Shown piece after piece: positions 59,601 through 62,815 of a DNA stretch of 64,000 nt; position 1 is the stretch's first letter; each line of letters starts with the position of its first letter. The translations under genes and the position numbers were made by a program. Source of the DNA: Pontederia crassipes (lineage: Eukaryota; Streptophyta; Magnoliopsida; Commelinales; Pontederiaceae); NCBI GenBank assembly GCA_030549335.1, contig CM060195.1, positions 23,502,874-23,566,873 of the forward strand. Reading direction: 5' to 3'. Under the pieces are notes generated by a model. The model did not search any database, had not been told where the DNA came from, and worked only from the letters and a program-made list of their open reading frames with translations.

Positions 59601-62310
59601 ATCACATGCCAAGAAAGAAGTTGAGTGGCTGTGAACTTGTGATGCATTAACATGTATCTTCATTCCACACATGTAGCAACTCGAAGAAAGTACAAATGAG
59701 GATAATTTGCACCATATACAGACATAATGGTCTCATTCATGCGACAAAGAATTTTCCATTAAGATCTACAATTCAAAATGATTGGACATTCCTTGTCTCG
59801 AAGCTAAAGAATCTCAAGAAAAACTGAAGGATGGGTCACATGGATGCAGCTACAAGAATCTCAGATATGCAAGAGGCTGATTCTATTATGCTAACTTTCA
59901 AATGCTAGTGGATTAAACAACAAAGAACAAGCATTAGCCTCTGTCAAAAAGCATTTATGATGTGAACTCCGAAGGATTGAAAGGGCAAACCCTGTGCACA
60001 AAGCATTTTGTGGCTAGTGAAGTAGAGAGAGGAAGCATATGTGAGTATTGCATTGACTAACAGTTTCTTACATACTCAAATTTGTGACCTTCGGATATCA
60101 AGGTGTGAAGGCAGCTAAAAAGTCAATAATCTTATTCTTGATAGTTAATGGGTAGGGAAAATGCATGTGCCAAGAAAAAGAACTTGAAAAGAAAGAAGCT
60201 GATGATGTACAAAATTATTTGTTTCAGGAAAAACACAACTTTTGGAATGTAAACTCATTTTGTAGATAACAATTTTGATTCTGAGTAAACTTTAGACAAG
60301 ATAGTTTAAGGACAAAGAGAATTATTTAGATGTGACATTGAGAATGTCAGAACAAAATTAAAAACCGCAACAAATAGACATCATGATAATGTTGCATTGA
60401 CAGACAGCTTCAAACAGATTAGCGTCAGAACAAAGGTGGCATCCTTCAGCCGTTTTTGTGAGGAAATAAAGGATGAACTATTGAGCCTGGGCAGTCATTT
60501 GATTTTTCTTTTTAGAAAACATTTGATTTGTATTAAAACTCAAAACTGGTGAAATGTATAAGAAATTAGGGAGCATCCTTCAGTTTATGGAACAACTTGT
60601 GTAATACCACAAATATGAAGATTTAATTGCATAATACGTACTTCCAAAAATCCTGAATAGCAAAAACATCATGGAATATAACTAAGAACCATTAAGTTTA
60701 GCAATGTTTTAGGATACTAGCAGCATTTTAATCTGATGAGGGCGTATCATTACTAAAACAGAAAAGTAAGCTTTGCACTTTCACAGTTAGTTAACACTTC
60801 GAACATTTTTCTGAGGGGTAAAAGGGTGCTAAGGAGAGTTGGTCATCCATATGTGAAAGATGCACAAGTTTAATCATAGAACAAAAATGAACATAGAAAT
60901 GAAGTTACAGAAAGGGATCCTTGTTGCCACTGAATCCAAATGACCAAAAAACTGCCAAGGGCTGAAGTTCTATCGTTTATCTCAATACTATACAAATCAA
61001 GGAATATTTGTCATAGAAAATAAACTGTACTAGGTAAAAATGAACAAGAATCAAAATTATGGGTGTTATAAAGGTTGCACGGCTAGTGTGCCTTTACAAG
61101 TTATTCACTCTTATTAAATATATAACAACACGGGAAAATATAAGTATCCAAATTCTTTTAAGATCAAATGATGAAACAATTTCAACTGAATTCTTTTCCA
61201 AAAAAAATGATGAAAAAATTTTAACTTATCATATGATCCTTTTTTATTCTCTTTTCTTTTTGGAGAAAAGGATGACTATTGAGATGGGACAGAAATCCAG
61301 TTTTGTATTAAAATTCCAAGTAAATGAAAATGTACAGGTGTCTATGAAAAACGAAAGAAAGGCCTACCCTCTTATTTTCCTTTTAGTAATGGAGATTTCC
61401 AAATAGTACCTGTCGAAACAAAACCCACGCATAGCATGTGTCATGCATGGTCTCCGTTATGCCTAAAGTTTTCCATGTTGACTTTAGTAACTCAAGTATT
61501 TCCTCCACCTCCTGATGTGATCGAACAAATGCCAACATTGATCAATAAATCAGTTTACAACATATAAATGTTCAAGAAAGAATTGTTGAATCCTTGGTGT
61601 TCAGAATACAGAACAGCAGGGCTACCTCTGTAAGTTTTCCCTCGTTCAATATGTCAAAGACACTGGAGAGCATTTTCTCATAGAGTTTGACATTAAGGTG
61701 ATATCCATCAGCCCAATGGCATACTTCACCAGTTAGATCACCCCGGGCTGGTCTTTCAGCTAGAGATGTAGCAATTTCCCTAAGAGCTCTCAAACACTCT
61801 GCACGTTGAATTTCAGCAGCTGATTGCTGAAGTGACTGGAAAGGAATTTATACTAGAAATATGAACATCAATTTACAAAGACGGAAAAAGAATCGAAAAA
61901 AGAAAACATAGATGCAAAATCTACAAACTTAACTAGGGTCCAGAAAAGTTTTCACCTCAGACTCTTCAATCTTTCTCAGAAGATTCCTCAGCTCATTGGA
62001 CTTTCGTGCAGATTCCCCAAAACCAGCTACAGAATAGTTAATAAGACCTTCTTCTAGCATATTTAACTGCATAAAACACATAGCAAATTAACAGTATAGT
62101 GTTGCAATAATCATTCATTATGTTATTAGATCAAAGAATTACCTGCCTCTTTTGCCACCTCAGAAATGCTTTCTTGTCAGAGAATTCTGTTTTTGAAACA
62201 CAACACAGCAATTCTAGTGGAAGCAAGAGATTATCCATTCGCTTCCCTACTTTACCCACAAGAGCATTAAGTAAACCTTGTCTTGTTCGTATATCCATAG
62301 TCTCTGAAAT
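23447..62310 (-). CDS. PATROL1: PATROL1-like protein unc-13 homolog (DUF810/MUN domain), 20 C-terminal exons; 5' end beyond the window
   Basis: Joined exons, 5' to 3' on the minus strand: 62310-62143, 62066-61956, 61835-61626, 61511-61410, 59543-59325, 57761-57687, 50938-50867, 41479-41294, 41184-41026, 35877-35785, 35020-34949, 34204-34087, 32614-32433, 28496-28415, 28154-28044, 27966-27860, 26741-26664, 26596-26501, 26113-26018, 23608-23447. They total 2,499 nt, giving 832 residues and a TGA stop. Every border is GT-AG and all phases fit, with no internal stop. Recognisable family stretches include GDLTGEVCHWADGYHLNV, KEQRGPQERLHLKSL, VDQFFALKVPM, GLPRG and the C-terminal LCHRSDSEASQFLKKQFKIP. 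By position in the family, MHD1 lies at about residues 375-515 and MHD2 at about 620-730. Arabidopsis PATROL1 (about 1,100 aa) is a cytosolic Munc13-like factor that moves the AHA1 proton pump to the guard-cell plasma membrane. Roughly 270 N-terminal residues, the promoter and the 5' UTR are outside the window. The lineage (PATROL1 rather than the few-exon DUF810 paralogues) is inferred from wording and exon number. The coding frame looks functional. Confidence 0.93.
23609..26017 (-). other. Intron 19 of the PATROL1-like gene
   Basis: 2,409 bp. Apart from the L1 endonuclease scrap at 25.27-25.69 kb, I see only AT-rich sequence, a CT-rich stretch near 24,870 and a TGGTGG microsatellite-like run near 25,235. 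No hidden exon was recognised. Confidence 0.6.
25270..25690 (-). mobile_element. L1 endonuclease fragment with a tandem duplication (intron 19)
   Basis: The minus strand reads DFNVTLDINDHRIARWGRDV, the GDFN region of the L1-family endonuclease also seen at 54.15 kb. Part of it is duplicated head to tail: GGGCTTATGCATCCACCAGG starts at 25,277 and GGGCCTATGCATCCACCAGG at 25,455, period about 178. 5' and 3' ends of the LINE are missing. It lies in the same orientation as the host gene. Confidence 0.75.
26018..26113 (-). CDS. PATROL1: PATROL1-like exon 19 (residues 748-779)
   Basis: 96 nt, phase 0/0, acceptor ATGCAG, donor GTATTG. Encodes EFFISGGDGLPRGTVENLLA and then RVRPVINLLSYE. The GGDGLPRG loop is a PATROL1-family hallmark. 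Confidence 0.96.
26501..26596 (-). CDS. PATROL1: PATROL1-like exon 18 (residues 716-747)
   Basis: 96 nt, phase 0/0, acceptor ATTTAG, donor GTATCA. Encodes DGLLRVILDGGPSRVFTPTD and then AKIIQDDLEVLK. The 67-bp intron before it is the shortest in the gene. Confidence 0.95.
26664..26741 (-). CDS. PATROL1: PATROL1-like exon 17 (residues 690-715)
   Basis: 78 nt, phase 0/0, acceptor TTGCAG, donor GTAAGA. Encodes VLNELCDVIVDPLRDRIVTG and then LLQASL (MHD2). Confidence 0.95.
26742..27859 (-). other. Intron 16 of the PATROL1-like gene with one or two LINE tails
   Basis: 1,118 bp. It holds a plus-strand L1 3' tail at about 27,133-27,212 and a weaker LINE-like tail with poly(A) near 27,420-27,525. The rest is AT-rich with no recognised feature. 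Confidence 0.55.
27133..27212 (+). mobile_element. L1 3' tail only (hairpin plus poly(A)), extremely 5'-truncated
   Basis: TATATACATGGATGACAACT, then the complementary arm GGTTGTCATC, a CTTCAAAAATAAAAAAAAA tail and possible imperfect flanking repeats AGCTATATA and AGCTAGATA. The order matches the end of the long L1 at 57,360-57,424. Confidence 0.65.
27860..27966 (-). CDS. PATROL1: PATROL1-like exon 16 (residues 654-689)
   Basis: 107 nt, two bases of a split glycine codon in, phase 0 out. Acceptor TTCAG, donor GTAAAC. Encodes IKIIFWDLRQPFIDDLYKHS and then ASQARLEPLVESLDV (MHD2). Confidence 0.95.
28044..28154 (-). CDS. PATROL1: PATROL1-like exon 15 (residues 617-654)
   Basis: 111 nt between split codons. 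The acceptor TTCTAG at 28,155 was chosen over TTTGAG about 25 bases further upstream because only it fits the carried-over base and yields an arginine joining RSMSEKSRRFD, as in the family. Contains FDGSRKDMNAAIDRLCEFA, the start of MHD2. Confidence 0.92.
28415..28496 (-). CDS. PATROL1: PATROL1-like exon 14 (residues 590-616)
   Basis: 82 nt, phase 0 in, one base (A) carried over. Acceptor TTGCAG, donor GTAAGA. Encodes YAISQLIKLEDSIQARWKSK and then KNDNFAI. Confidence 0.93.
28817..31843 (+). CDS. RTE LINE polyprotein: AP endonuclease and reverse transcriptase, 1,008 aa
   Basis: The first ATG of the open frame is at 28,817 (the frame is open from 28,787 but without an earlier ATG). Endonuclease from about residue 70: LGSWNIGTLNGK, LCLQETRW, GGDLNGHVG (about 205) and SQIDFFL, ending in TQHR where L1 enzymes have SDH, as is usual in RTE. 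Reverse transcriptase: NGKAVGPDGIP, the AFIDLEKAYDRVP motif (about 670), LHQGSALSPYLFNLVID and the catalytic FADD (about 763). The C-terminus has the conserved YGSECW and RWFGHVQRR blocks. No ORF1 precedes it. No frameshift or stop is seen over 3 kb. The enzyme nicks target DNA and copies its own RNA there. Confidence 0.95.
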   Translation: MSNLMNMDQRIYCVNARSLPVNNALYSSGTVIREQEPLHPRLNAVLNEQGLPHSNGRRRLKKLVHETKVRLGSWNIGTLNGKRLEVAQVMDQRKISILCLQETRWVGEGSKEIRLNGSKLWYTGKINGRNGVGIIADAEWRKNVVEVKRIEDRIISVKVIVGKETMNIISAYAPQVGAESHLKEKFWADMEGLIESIPTTEKVYIGGDLNGHVGKEAGPHAKVHGGFGFGELNEEGQTIIDFSLAYDLKIINTCFRKREEHLITYKSGTHRSQIDFFLIRNTDKRRCTNCKVIPGHGVTTQHRLLVLDMQIKCIKPKSRTVFDRKIKWWQLKGEKRETFRSKLLEESVWELEGDASIMWKNVTKNVEMVAKAILGESKGFGPRDKETWWWNEEVQEKVRNKKNCFKAIHLDNSSDNWEKYRLAKREAKKAVSDARAKAYEGFYKELGTKAGEQRIYKIARNKEKESRDLDQVRCIKNEVGKVLVTEGDIKNRWEEYFYKLFNDGCEGSRCDLEDLTVSECELNRSFYRRIRVSEVSEALKKMENGKAVGPDGIPIEVWKCLGEKGVLWLCKLFNEILRSKKMPDDWRLSTLVPIYKNKGDIQNCANYRGIKLMSHTMKLWEKVIEHRLRMETSISERQFGFMPGRSTTEAIYLLRGMMEKYRSRRRDLHMAFIDLEKAYDRVPRDILWKALQKKRVNVAYIKVIQDMYDGALTRVRTPGGETNEFPIGIGLHQGSALSPYLFNLVIDAITESITEEVPKCMLFADDIVLLADSREEINTKLEIWRNTLESKGFRLSRNKTEYMHSNFTNKQLRDDLKVRLGEDIIPQVTKFKYLGSIVRQDGEIDDDVNHRIQAGWCKWRKATGVLCDRKVPNKVKGKFYRTAIRPAVLYGSECWAMKGQHERKVGVAEMRMLRWMCGHTRLDKIRNDHIRERVGVAPISEKMVENRLRWFGHVQRRPLDAPVRRVDQIIWSPIKRGRGRPRRTLGELIEQDLLVNNIPKGLVTNRVE
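31894..31911 (+). repeat. (TTG)n tail of the RTE LINE
   Basis: About six TTG units directly before the right target duplication. The same end, read on the other strand as (CAA)n, closes the RTE scrap at about 50,975. Confidence 0.9.
31929..32432 (-). other. Remainder of intron 13
   Basis: 504 bp of AT-rich intron after the RTE. A segment near 32,256-32,350 (poly-T, then TTTTGTATTAAATGAAA) may be a minus-strand LINE tail of another family. Nothing else recognised. Confidence 0.4.
32433..32614 (-). CDS. PATROL1: PATROL1-like exon 13 (residues 529-589)
   Basis: 182 nt, enters with two bases of a split valine codon and leaves in phase 0. Encodes NKEDLIPPEPALTRYKRELG and ends with TTSRLCVRLNTLH. 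The intron after it carries the RTE LINE. Confidence 0.95.
32790..32959 (+). mobile_element. L1 3' tail, 5'-truncated (intron 12)
   Basis: Carries the family hairpin in variant form, GGATAACCACC paired with CTGGTTGTCC at 32,916-32,942, then TTTCCCGTTTCAAAAAA. It lies antisense to the gene. The 5' limit is a guess. The rest of intron 12 (32,960-34,086) is AT-rich with nothing recognised. Confidence 0.6.
34087..34204 (-). CDS. PATROL1: PATROL1-like exon 12 (residues 490-528)
   Basis: 118 nt, phase 0 in, phase 1 out (a lone G completes a valine codon with exon 13). Acceptor ATGCAG, donor GTAAGC. Encodes TVDQFFALKVPMTVGEMNSL and CRGLDNTFQVYAQSVTEKL, the end of MHD1. Confidence 0.95.
34205..35784 (-). 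other. Introns 11 and 10 (around exon 34949-35020)
   Basis: 744 and 764 bp, AT-rich. The A-run near 34,378-34,389 is unremarkable. No repeat family or extra exon was recognised. Confidence 0.5.
34949..35020 (-). CDS. PATROL1: PATROL1-like exon 11 (residues 466-489)
   Basis: 72 nt, phase 0/0, acceptor TTGTAG, donor GTTTGT. Encodes TWEPISPQIRHGNSIIEVYR and then IIEE (MHD1). Confidence 0.94.
35785..35877 (-). CDS. PATROL1: PATROL1-like exon 10 (residues 435-465)
   Basis: 93 nt, phase 0/0, acceptor TTCTAG, donor GTAAGG. Encodes VEKISSTLVLRWVNSQLDRI and then IRWVKRAIQQE (MHD1). Confidence 0.94.
36266..36859 (-). pseudogene. L1 ORF2 C-terminal zinc-binding domain (zf-RVT)
   Basis: 198-codon open frame ending the ORF2 of the intron-9 L1. 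It has LKIFAWLLRRGRLLTRTYRA, the C-x2-C...H...C cluster CVFCSESAEDITHLFFDCP, and FLAGAWAIWLQRNRIIFCGE. It matches the plus-strand copy at 56,832-57,290. Confidence 0.8.
38200..38937 (-). pseudogene. L1 ORF1 end fused in frame to ORF2 endonuclease
   Basis: Open frame running from ORF1 wording (CLVAGTAGLRHTRRWARLRS) straight into ORF2 (MKVLTWNVRGLGDP, LLQETKLTD, GGDFNVTLDMED). In the copy at 51.6 kb the two ORFs are in different frames with an ATGA overlap, so this fusion probably comes from a small indel rather than an original design. Confidence 0.7.
39097..41025 (-). other. Rest of intron 9
   Basis: About 1.9 kb AT-rich. A weak minus-strand L1 tail may lie at about 39,960-40,020 (pyrimidine run, then GGGTGACTACAGAGTGTGGT). 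A (CTT)n microsatellite is at about 40,525-40,548. No exon seen. Confidence 0.45.
41026..41184 (-). CDS. PATROL1: PATROL1-like exon 9 (residues 382-434)
   Basis: 159 nt, phase 0/0, acceptor TTTCAG, donor GTTAGA. Encodes KPFLDHAEHLTEDVVSVFPA followed by AESLEQYIMSVI, the start of the MHD1-containing region. Confidence 0.95.
41294..41479 (-). CDS. PATROL1: PATROL1-like exon 8 (residues 320-381)
   Basis: 186 nt, phase 0/0, acceptor CAACAG, donor GTAAGT. Encodes HEHVLACLAEEMKKLLKKET, then FVPILSQWNPQAAVVSASLL and HKFYGAKL, matching the family block that precedes MHD1. Confidence 0.95.
42210..43066. repeat. Recent 437-bp tandem duplication: LTR-like promoter module plus L1 fragment
   Basis: Copy 1 runs from about 42,213 to 42,645, copy 2 from about 42,651 to 43,066. 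They are almost identical, differing by a 12-bp indel and a few substitutions. Each unit has a non-L1 part containing CATATAAAAGGAGGGATTCC (TATA-like) and CATCTATGAGGAGCTAAATC, followed by about 130 bp of L1 reverse transcriptase on the minus strand. The non-L1 part looks like an LTR, but its ends were not proven. Confidence 0.75.
42936..45773 (-). mobile_element. L1 LINE, truncated at both ends (intron 7)
   Basis: Minus strand from the right: proline-rich end of ORF1 (about 45,770-44,880), ORF2 endonuclease (about 44,860-44,400; GCCIIGWQDDLFTLVDSWTD), the middle linker (44,240-43,910) and reverse transcriptase (43,900-42,936; GNRGFERLNRFLLF and QPQRGVRLGCLLAP). It stops where the duplicated LTR-like module begins, so the 3' end is absent. 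Many frame breaks. Its right end abuts the Copia fossil, which it appears to have entered or replaced. Confidence 0.8.
46190..46424 (-). mobile_element. LINE 3' fragment of another family
   Basis: Minus strand ends ...AAACTTGGATGGGGGCATTT, GGCTCCCATCC, then an A-rich tail at about 46,190, a typical plant LINE ending. Its 5' side is cut by the L1 tail that starts at 46,425. No coding motif is left. Confidence 0.55.
46425..48757 (-). mobile_element. L1 LINE, 5'-truncated (intron 7)
   Basis: Poly(A) at 46,425-46,433 and the family hairpin GGATGACCACC...GGTTGTCATCC at about 46,441-46,474. ORF2 parts: zinc-binding domain (46,565-47,125; CVLCGESAKDVPHLFFGCP), reverse transcriptase including QYADDIVFFIGGSEQEARRA (47,700-48,060) and upstream parts to about 48,757, where PWRWAPGDIP-type wording is the last trace. 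Several frame breaks. Confidence 0.8.
48758..48880 (-). mobile_element. Scrap of a different L1 (zinc-binding domain)
   Basis: Minus strand reads FCGTPMTDIDHMFFGCQMAQ, the C-x2...H...C region of an L1 ORF2 tail, less related to the family found elsewhere in the window. Both ends are lost. Confidence 0.55.
48881..50080 (-). mobile_element. Partial LTR retrotransposon (probably Gypsy): one LTR, primer site and gag start; fossil
   Basis: LTR at 49209-50080 (872 bp; minus strand begins TGTCATGACCCCCC and ends GGGCGTGACA, with a TATAAATA box near 49,425). Directly after it on the minus strand is TGGTATCAGAGC at 49194-49205, the tRNA-Met primer-binding site of plant LTR elements, then gag-like helical sequence to about 48,900. 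CATGG at 50,081-50,085 may be one half of the 5-bp target duplication. The rest of the element and the second LTR are not in the pile. Inserted into the Copia fossil. Confidence 0.75.
49194..49205 (-). other. Primer-binding site (tRNA-Met type)
   Basis: The exact 12-mer TGGTATCAGAGC lies just inside the LTR edge, the usual position and wording for plant LTR retrotransposons. Confidence 0.8.
50476..50866 (-). other. Rest of intron 7
   Basis: 391 bp between the recognisable end of the Copia LTR and exon 7. It may hold more decayed LTR. Nothing firm. Confidence 0.4.
50867..50938 (-). CDS. PATROL1: PATROL1-like exon 7 (residues 296-319)
   Basis: 72 nt, phase 0/0, acceptor ATACAG, donor GTAAGA. 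Encodes VMDSIDGVQVEAYISSSIKS and then AFAR. This small exon is stranded between a 6.7-kb and a 9.4-kb intron, both filled with retroelements. Confidence 0.9.
50975..51041 (-). mobile_element. RTE 3' end only, extremely 5'-truncated, with a repeated edge
   Basis: (CAA)n and then GCCTTATCCCACTAGGTGGG, GTCGGCTACATGGATCA, the exact complement of the 3' end of the RTE at 31.85 kb. About 15 bp (ACAAAGCCTTATCCC) recurs immediately after, as if two tail starts were joined. It lies beside exon 7. Confidence 0.8.
51222..51290 (-). mobile_element. L1 3' tail only (intron 6)
   Basis: GGGGAAAAGGATGACTAGAG, the opposite arm GGTTAGTCATCC and CATATATATATGG: the L1 family hairpin in antisense, with no coding part. 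Confidence 0.6.
51610..51785 (-). mobile_element. Antisense L1 chimera forming the 5' leader of the inserted L1
   Basis: On the minus strand, zinc-binding-domain wording (CGLCGVEEEDIQHLFYNCVF) is directly followed by reverse-transcriptase wording that normally lies upstream of it (LGINHVKLSFNPFGMEKES). It lies inside the target duplication of the plus-strand L1, so it arrived as part of the same insertion, probably by template switching during reverse transcription. Confidence 0.65.
51896..53739 (+). pseudogene. L1 ORF1 (RNA-binding, two zinc knuckles), one frameshift
   Basis: Starts MHRREVRSLDGWTTVARTSD. Two CCHC knuckles (C-x2-C-x4-H-x4-C) follow: CFRCLAAGHLARFC and CLRCKGEGHQRSAC, about residues 31-64. 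The frame changes near 52,090-52,110, then runs open from before 52,192 to 53,739. The second part has an RRM/DUF4283-like region (HWKADDGATMTLPGVRRSFD) and a long proline/serine-rich linker, ending in EVAAAAGLRHSRRR and a TGA that overlaps the ORF2 start. ORF1 proteins coat LINE RNA. Confidence 0.8.
53736..57290 (+). pseudogene. L1 ORF2: AP endonuclease, reverse transcriptase and zinc-binding tail, broken
   Basis: Starts MKILTWNVRDLGDPGKHRTL at 53,736. Endonuclease 53,736-54,420 has LLQETKLTN, GGDFNVTLD, QIDRFLG and SDH. Reverse transcriptase 54,490-56,482 has RPIALSNAIYLL, QRGVRQGCPLAP and the catalytic QYADDTLFF at about 55,780. The zinc-binding domain 56,832-57,290 has CVLCGDAEEDIAHLFFACP. 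A stop and a frame change lie near 54,390-54,430 (beside an 11-C run), with further frame changes near 55,030-55,150 and 56,430-56,830. Length is typical for plant L1. Confidence 0.88.
57441..57622 (+). mobile_element. LINE-like 3' tail directly after the L1 (intron 6)
   Basis: TTTGATTCAATACAAGTTGA, then GGGTATCCATCCTTCCCTGT and TTCAAAAAA, similar in layout to the tail at 32.9 kb. No coding part. The ends are uncertain. Confidence 0.4.
57687..57761 (-). CDS. PATROL1: PATROL1-like exon 6 (residues 271-295)
   Basis: 75 nt, phase 0/0, acceptor TTGCAG, donor GTCTGC. Encodes GSTMMEEMLTIALLTRRILL and then EENEQ. The intron after it (6.7 kb) holds the near-full-length L1. Confidence 0.92.
57762..59324 (-). 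other. Intron 5
   Basis: 1,563 bp AT-rich. A 14-bp phrase GGTTACATCTAGAT occurs twice near 58,283 and 58,309. No element or hidden exon recognised. Confidence 0.5.
59325..59543 (-). CDS. PATROL1: PATROL1-like exon 5 (residues 198-270)
   Basis: 219 nt, phase 0/0. Two acceptors are visible. AAATTAG at 59,544 keeps the frame and restores FVITGEQGILQ; the nearer TTACAG would break the phase with exon 4, so the former was chosen. Contains KEQRGPQERLHLKSL and LSPIQGWADKKLGDYHLHF. Confidence 0.93.
60805..60860 (-). mobile_element. L1 3' tail only, diverged
   Basis: GAGGGGTAAAAGGGTGCTAA, then GAGTTGGTCATCCATATG: the L1 family tail in antisense, with one hairpin arm decayed. Confidence 0.45.
61240..61345 (-). 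mobile_element. L1 3' tail, variant
   Basis: CTTTTTGGAGAAAAGGATGA on the plus strand, then TTTTGTATTAAAATTCC and AAATGTACAGGTGT. The same AATGTACAGGTGTGAG phrase is found in the L1 at 36.19 kb, linking both to one family. Confidence 0.55.
61410..61511 (-). CDS. PATROL1: PATROL1-like exon 4 (residues 164-197)
   Basis: 102 nt, phase 0/0, acceptor CATCAG, donor GTACTA. Encodes EVEEILELLKSTWKTLGITE and ends CYAWVLFRQ. It joins in frame to FVITGEQG of the next exon. Confidence 0.94.
61626..61835 (-). CDS. PATROL1: PATROL1-like exon 3 (residues 94-163)
   Basis: 210 nt, phase 0/0, acceptor TTCCAG, donor GTAGCC. Encodes the highly conserved block SLAERPARGDLTGEVCHWAD followed by GYHLNVKLYEKML, one of the best family signatures in the gene. 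Confidence 0.95.
61956..62066 (-). CDS. PATROL1: PATROL1-like exon 2 (residues 57-93)
   Basis: 111 nt, phase 0/0, acceptor ATGCAG, donor GTGAAA. Encodes LNMLEEGLINYSVAGFGESA and then a charged helix ending KIEESE, as in other PATROL1 proteins. The 76-bp intron before it is typical of the compact introns in this part of the gene. Confidence 0.92.
62143..62310 (-). CDS. PATROL1: PATROL1-like exon 1 in window (residues 1-56)
   Basis: Phase 0 at both ends; acceptor ...CTCAG on the right, donor GTAATT on the left. It encodes ISETMDIRTRQGLLNALVGK followed by a leucine-rich helix (LLLPLELLCC) and ends WQKRQ. The start of the exon lies mid-protein, so upstream exons must exist to the right. None was recognised between 62,311 and the L1 at 62.8 kb. 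Confidence 0.92.
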
Positions 62311-62815
62311 CTGAGAATAAAGAACCCAAAAGAATAATAGAATGTCAAGGCTAGATATGGAAATTCAGGAGCTCCTATAAGGAAATTTGCTTGCTTAGAA
62401 ACTTATATGAAAATAAGTGAACGAACAATATTTTCACAAAACAGAAATTTCTGGATACTAAATAATTAATAAGCATTCCCCAAAATCTCATATATAGAGC
62501 ATGACATTTACTACATGAGACCTCAAGGGCCTCAGATATCGTGCATTTTGAAATCCAAGATTCAGAGAGCTGCTATCTTTACCTCTTATTTTCTGCCCAA
62601 GTGCATATTATGATTAGGATTTTGTAAATGGGATGTCTGAATGTCTTGAATACTAAAGAAATTACAAGATTAACGTTAAAACATTAACATTAGATTAAAA
62701 ATTCTTAATCGAAGAAGATGATAAGTGGGCACATGAAACATTTCTCTGAAGTCTAAAACTGCACCAGCATGCAGTGGTCCACTCTTGGTACCTCTCAGAA
62801 AAAAAAAATTTTTTA
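62311..62815 (-). other. Intron upstream of exon 1, left part
   Basis: 505 bp AT-rich, with no recognisable exon of the preceding PATROL1 segment. Confidence 0.45.

Larger units (their letters stand above)
59544..61409 (-). other. Intron 4, with two LINE tails
   Basis: 1,866 bp. L1-family tails in the gene's own orientation are seen at about 60,805-60,860 and 61,240-61,345, and a weaker LINE-like segment at about 60,495-60,600 (TTTGTATTAAAACTC). The rest is AT-rich with nothing recognised. Confidence 0.5.
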
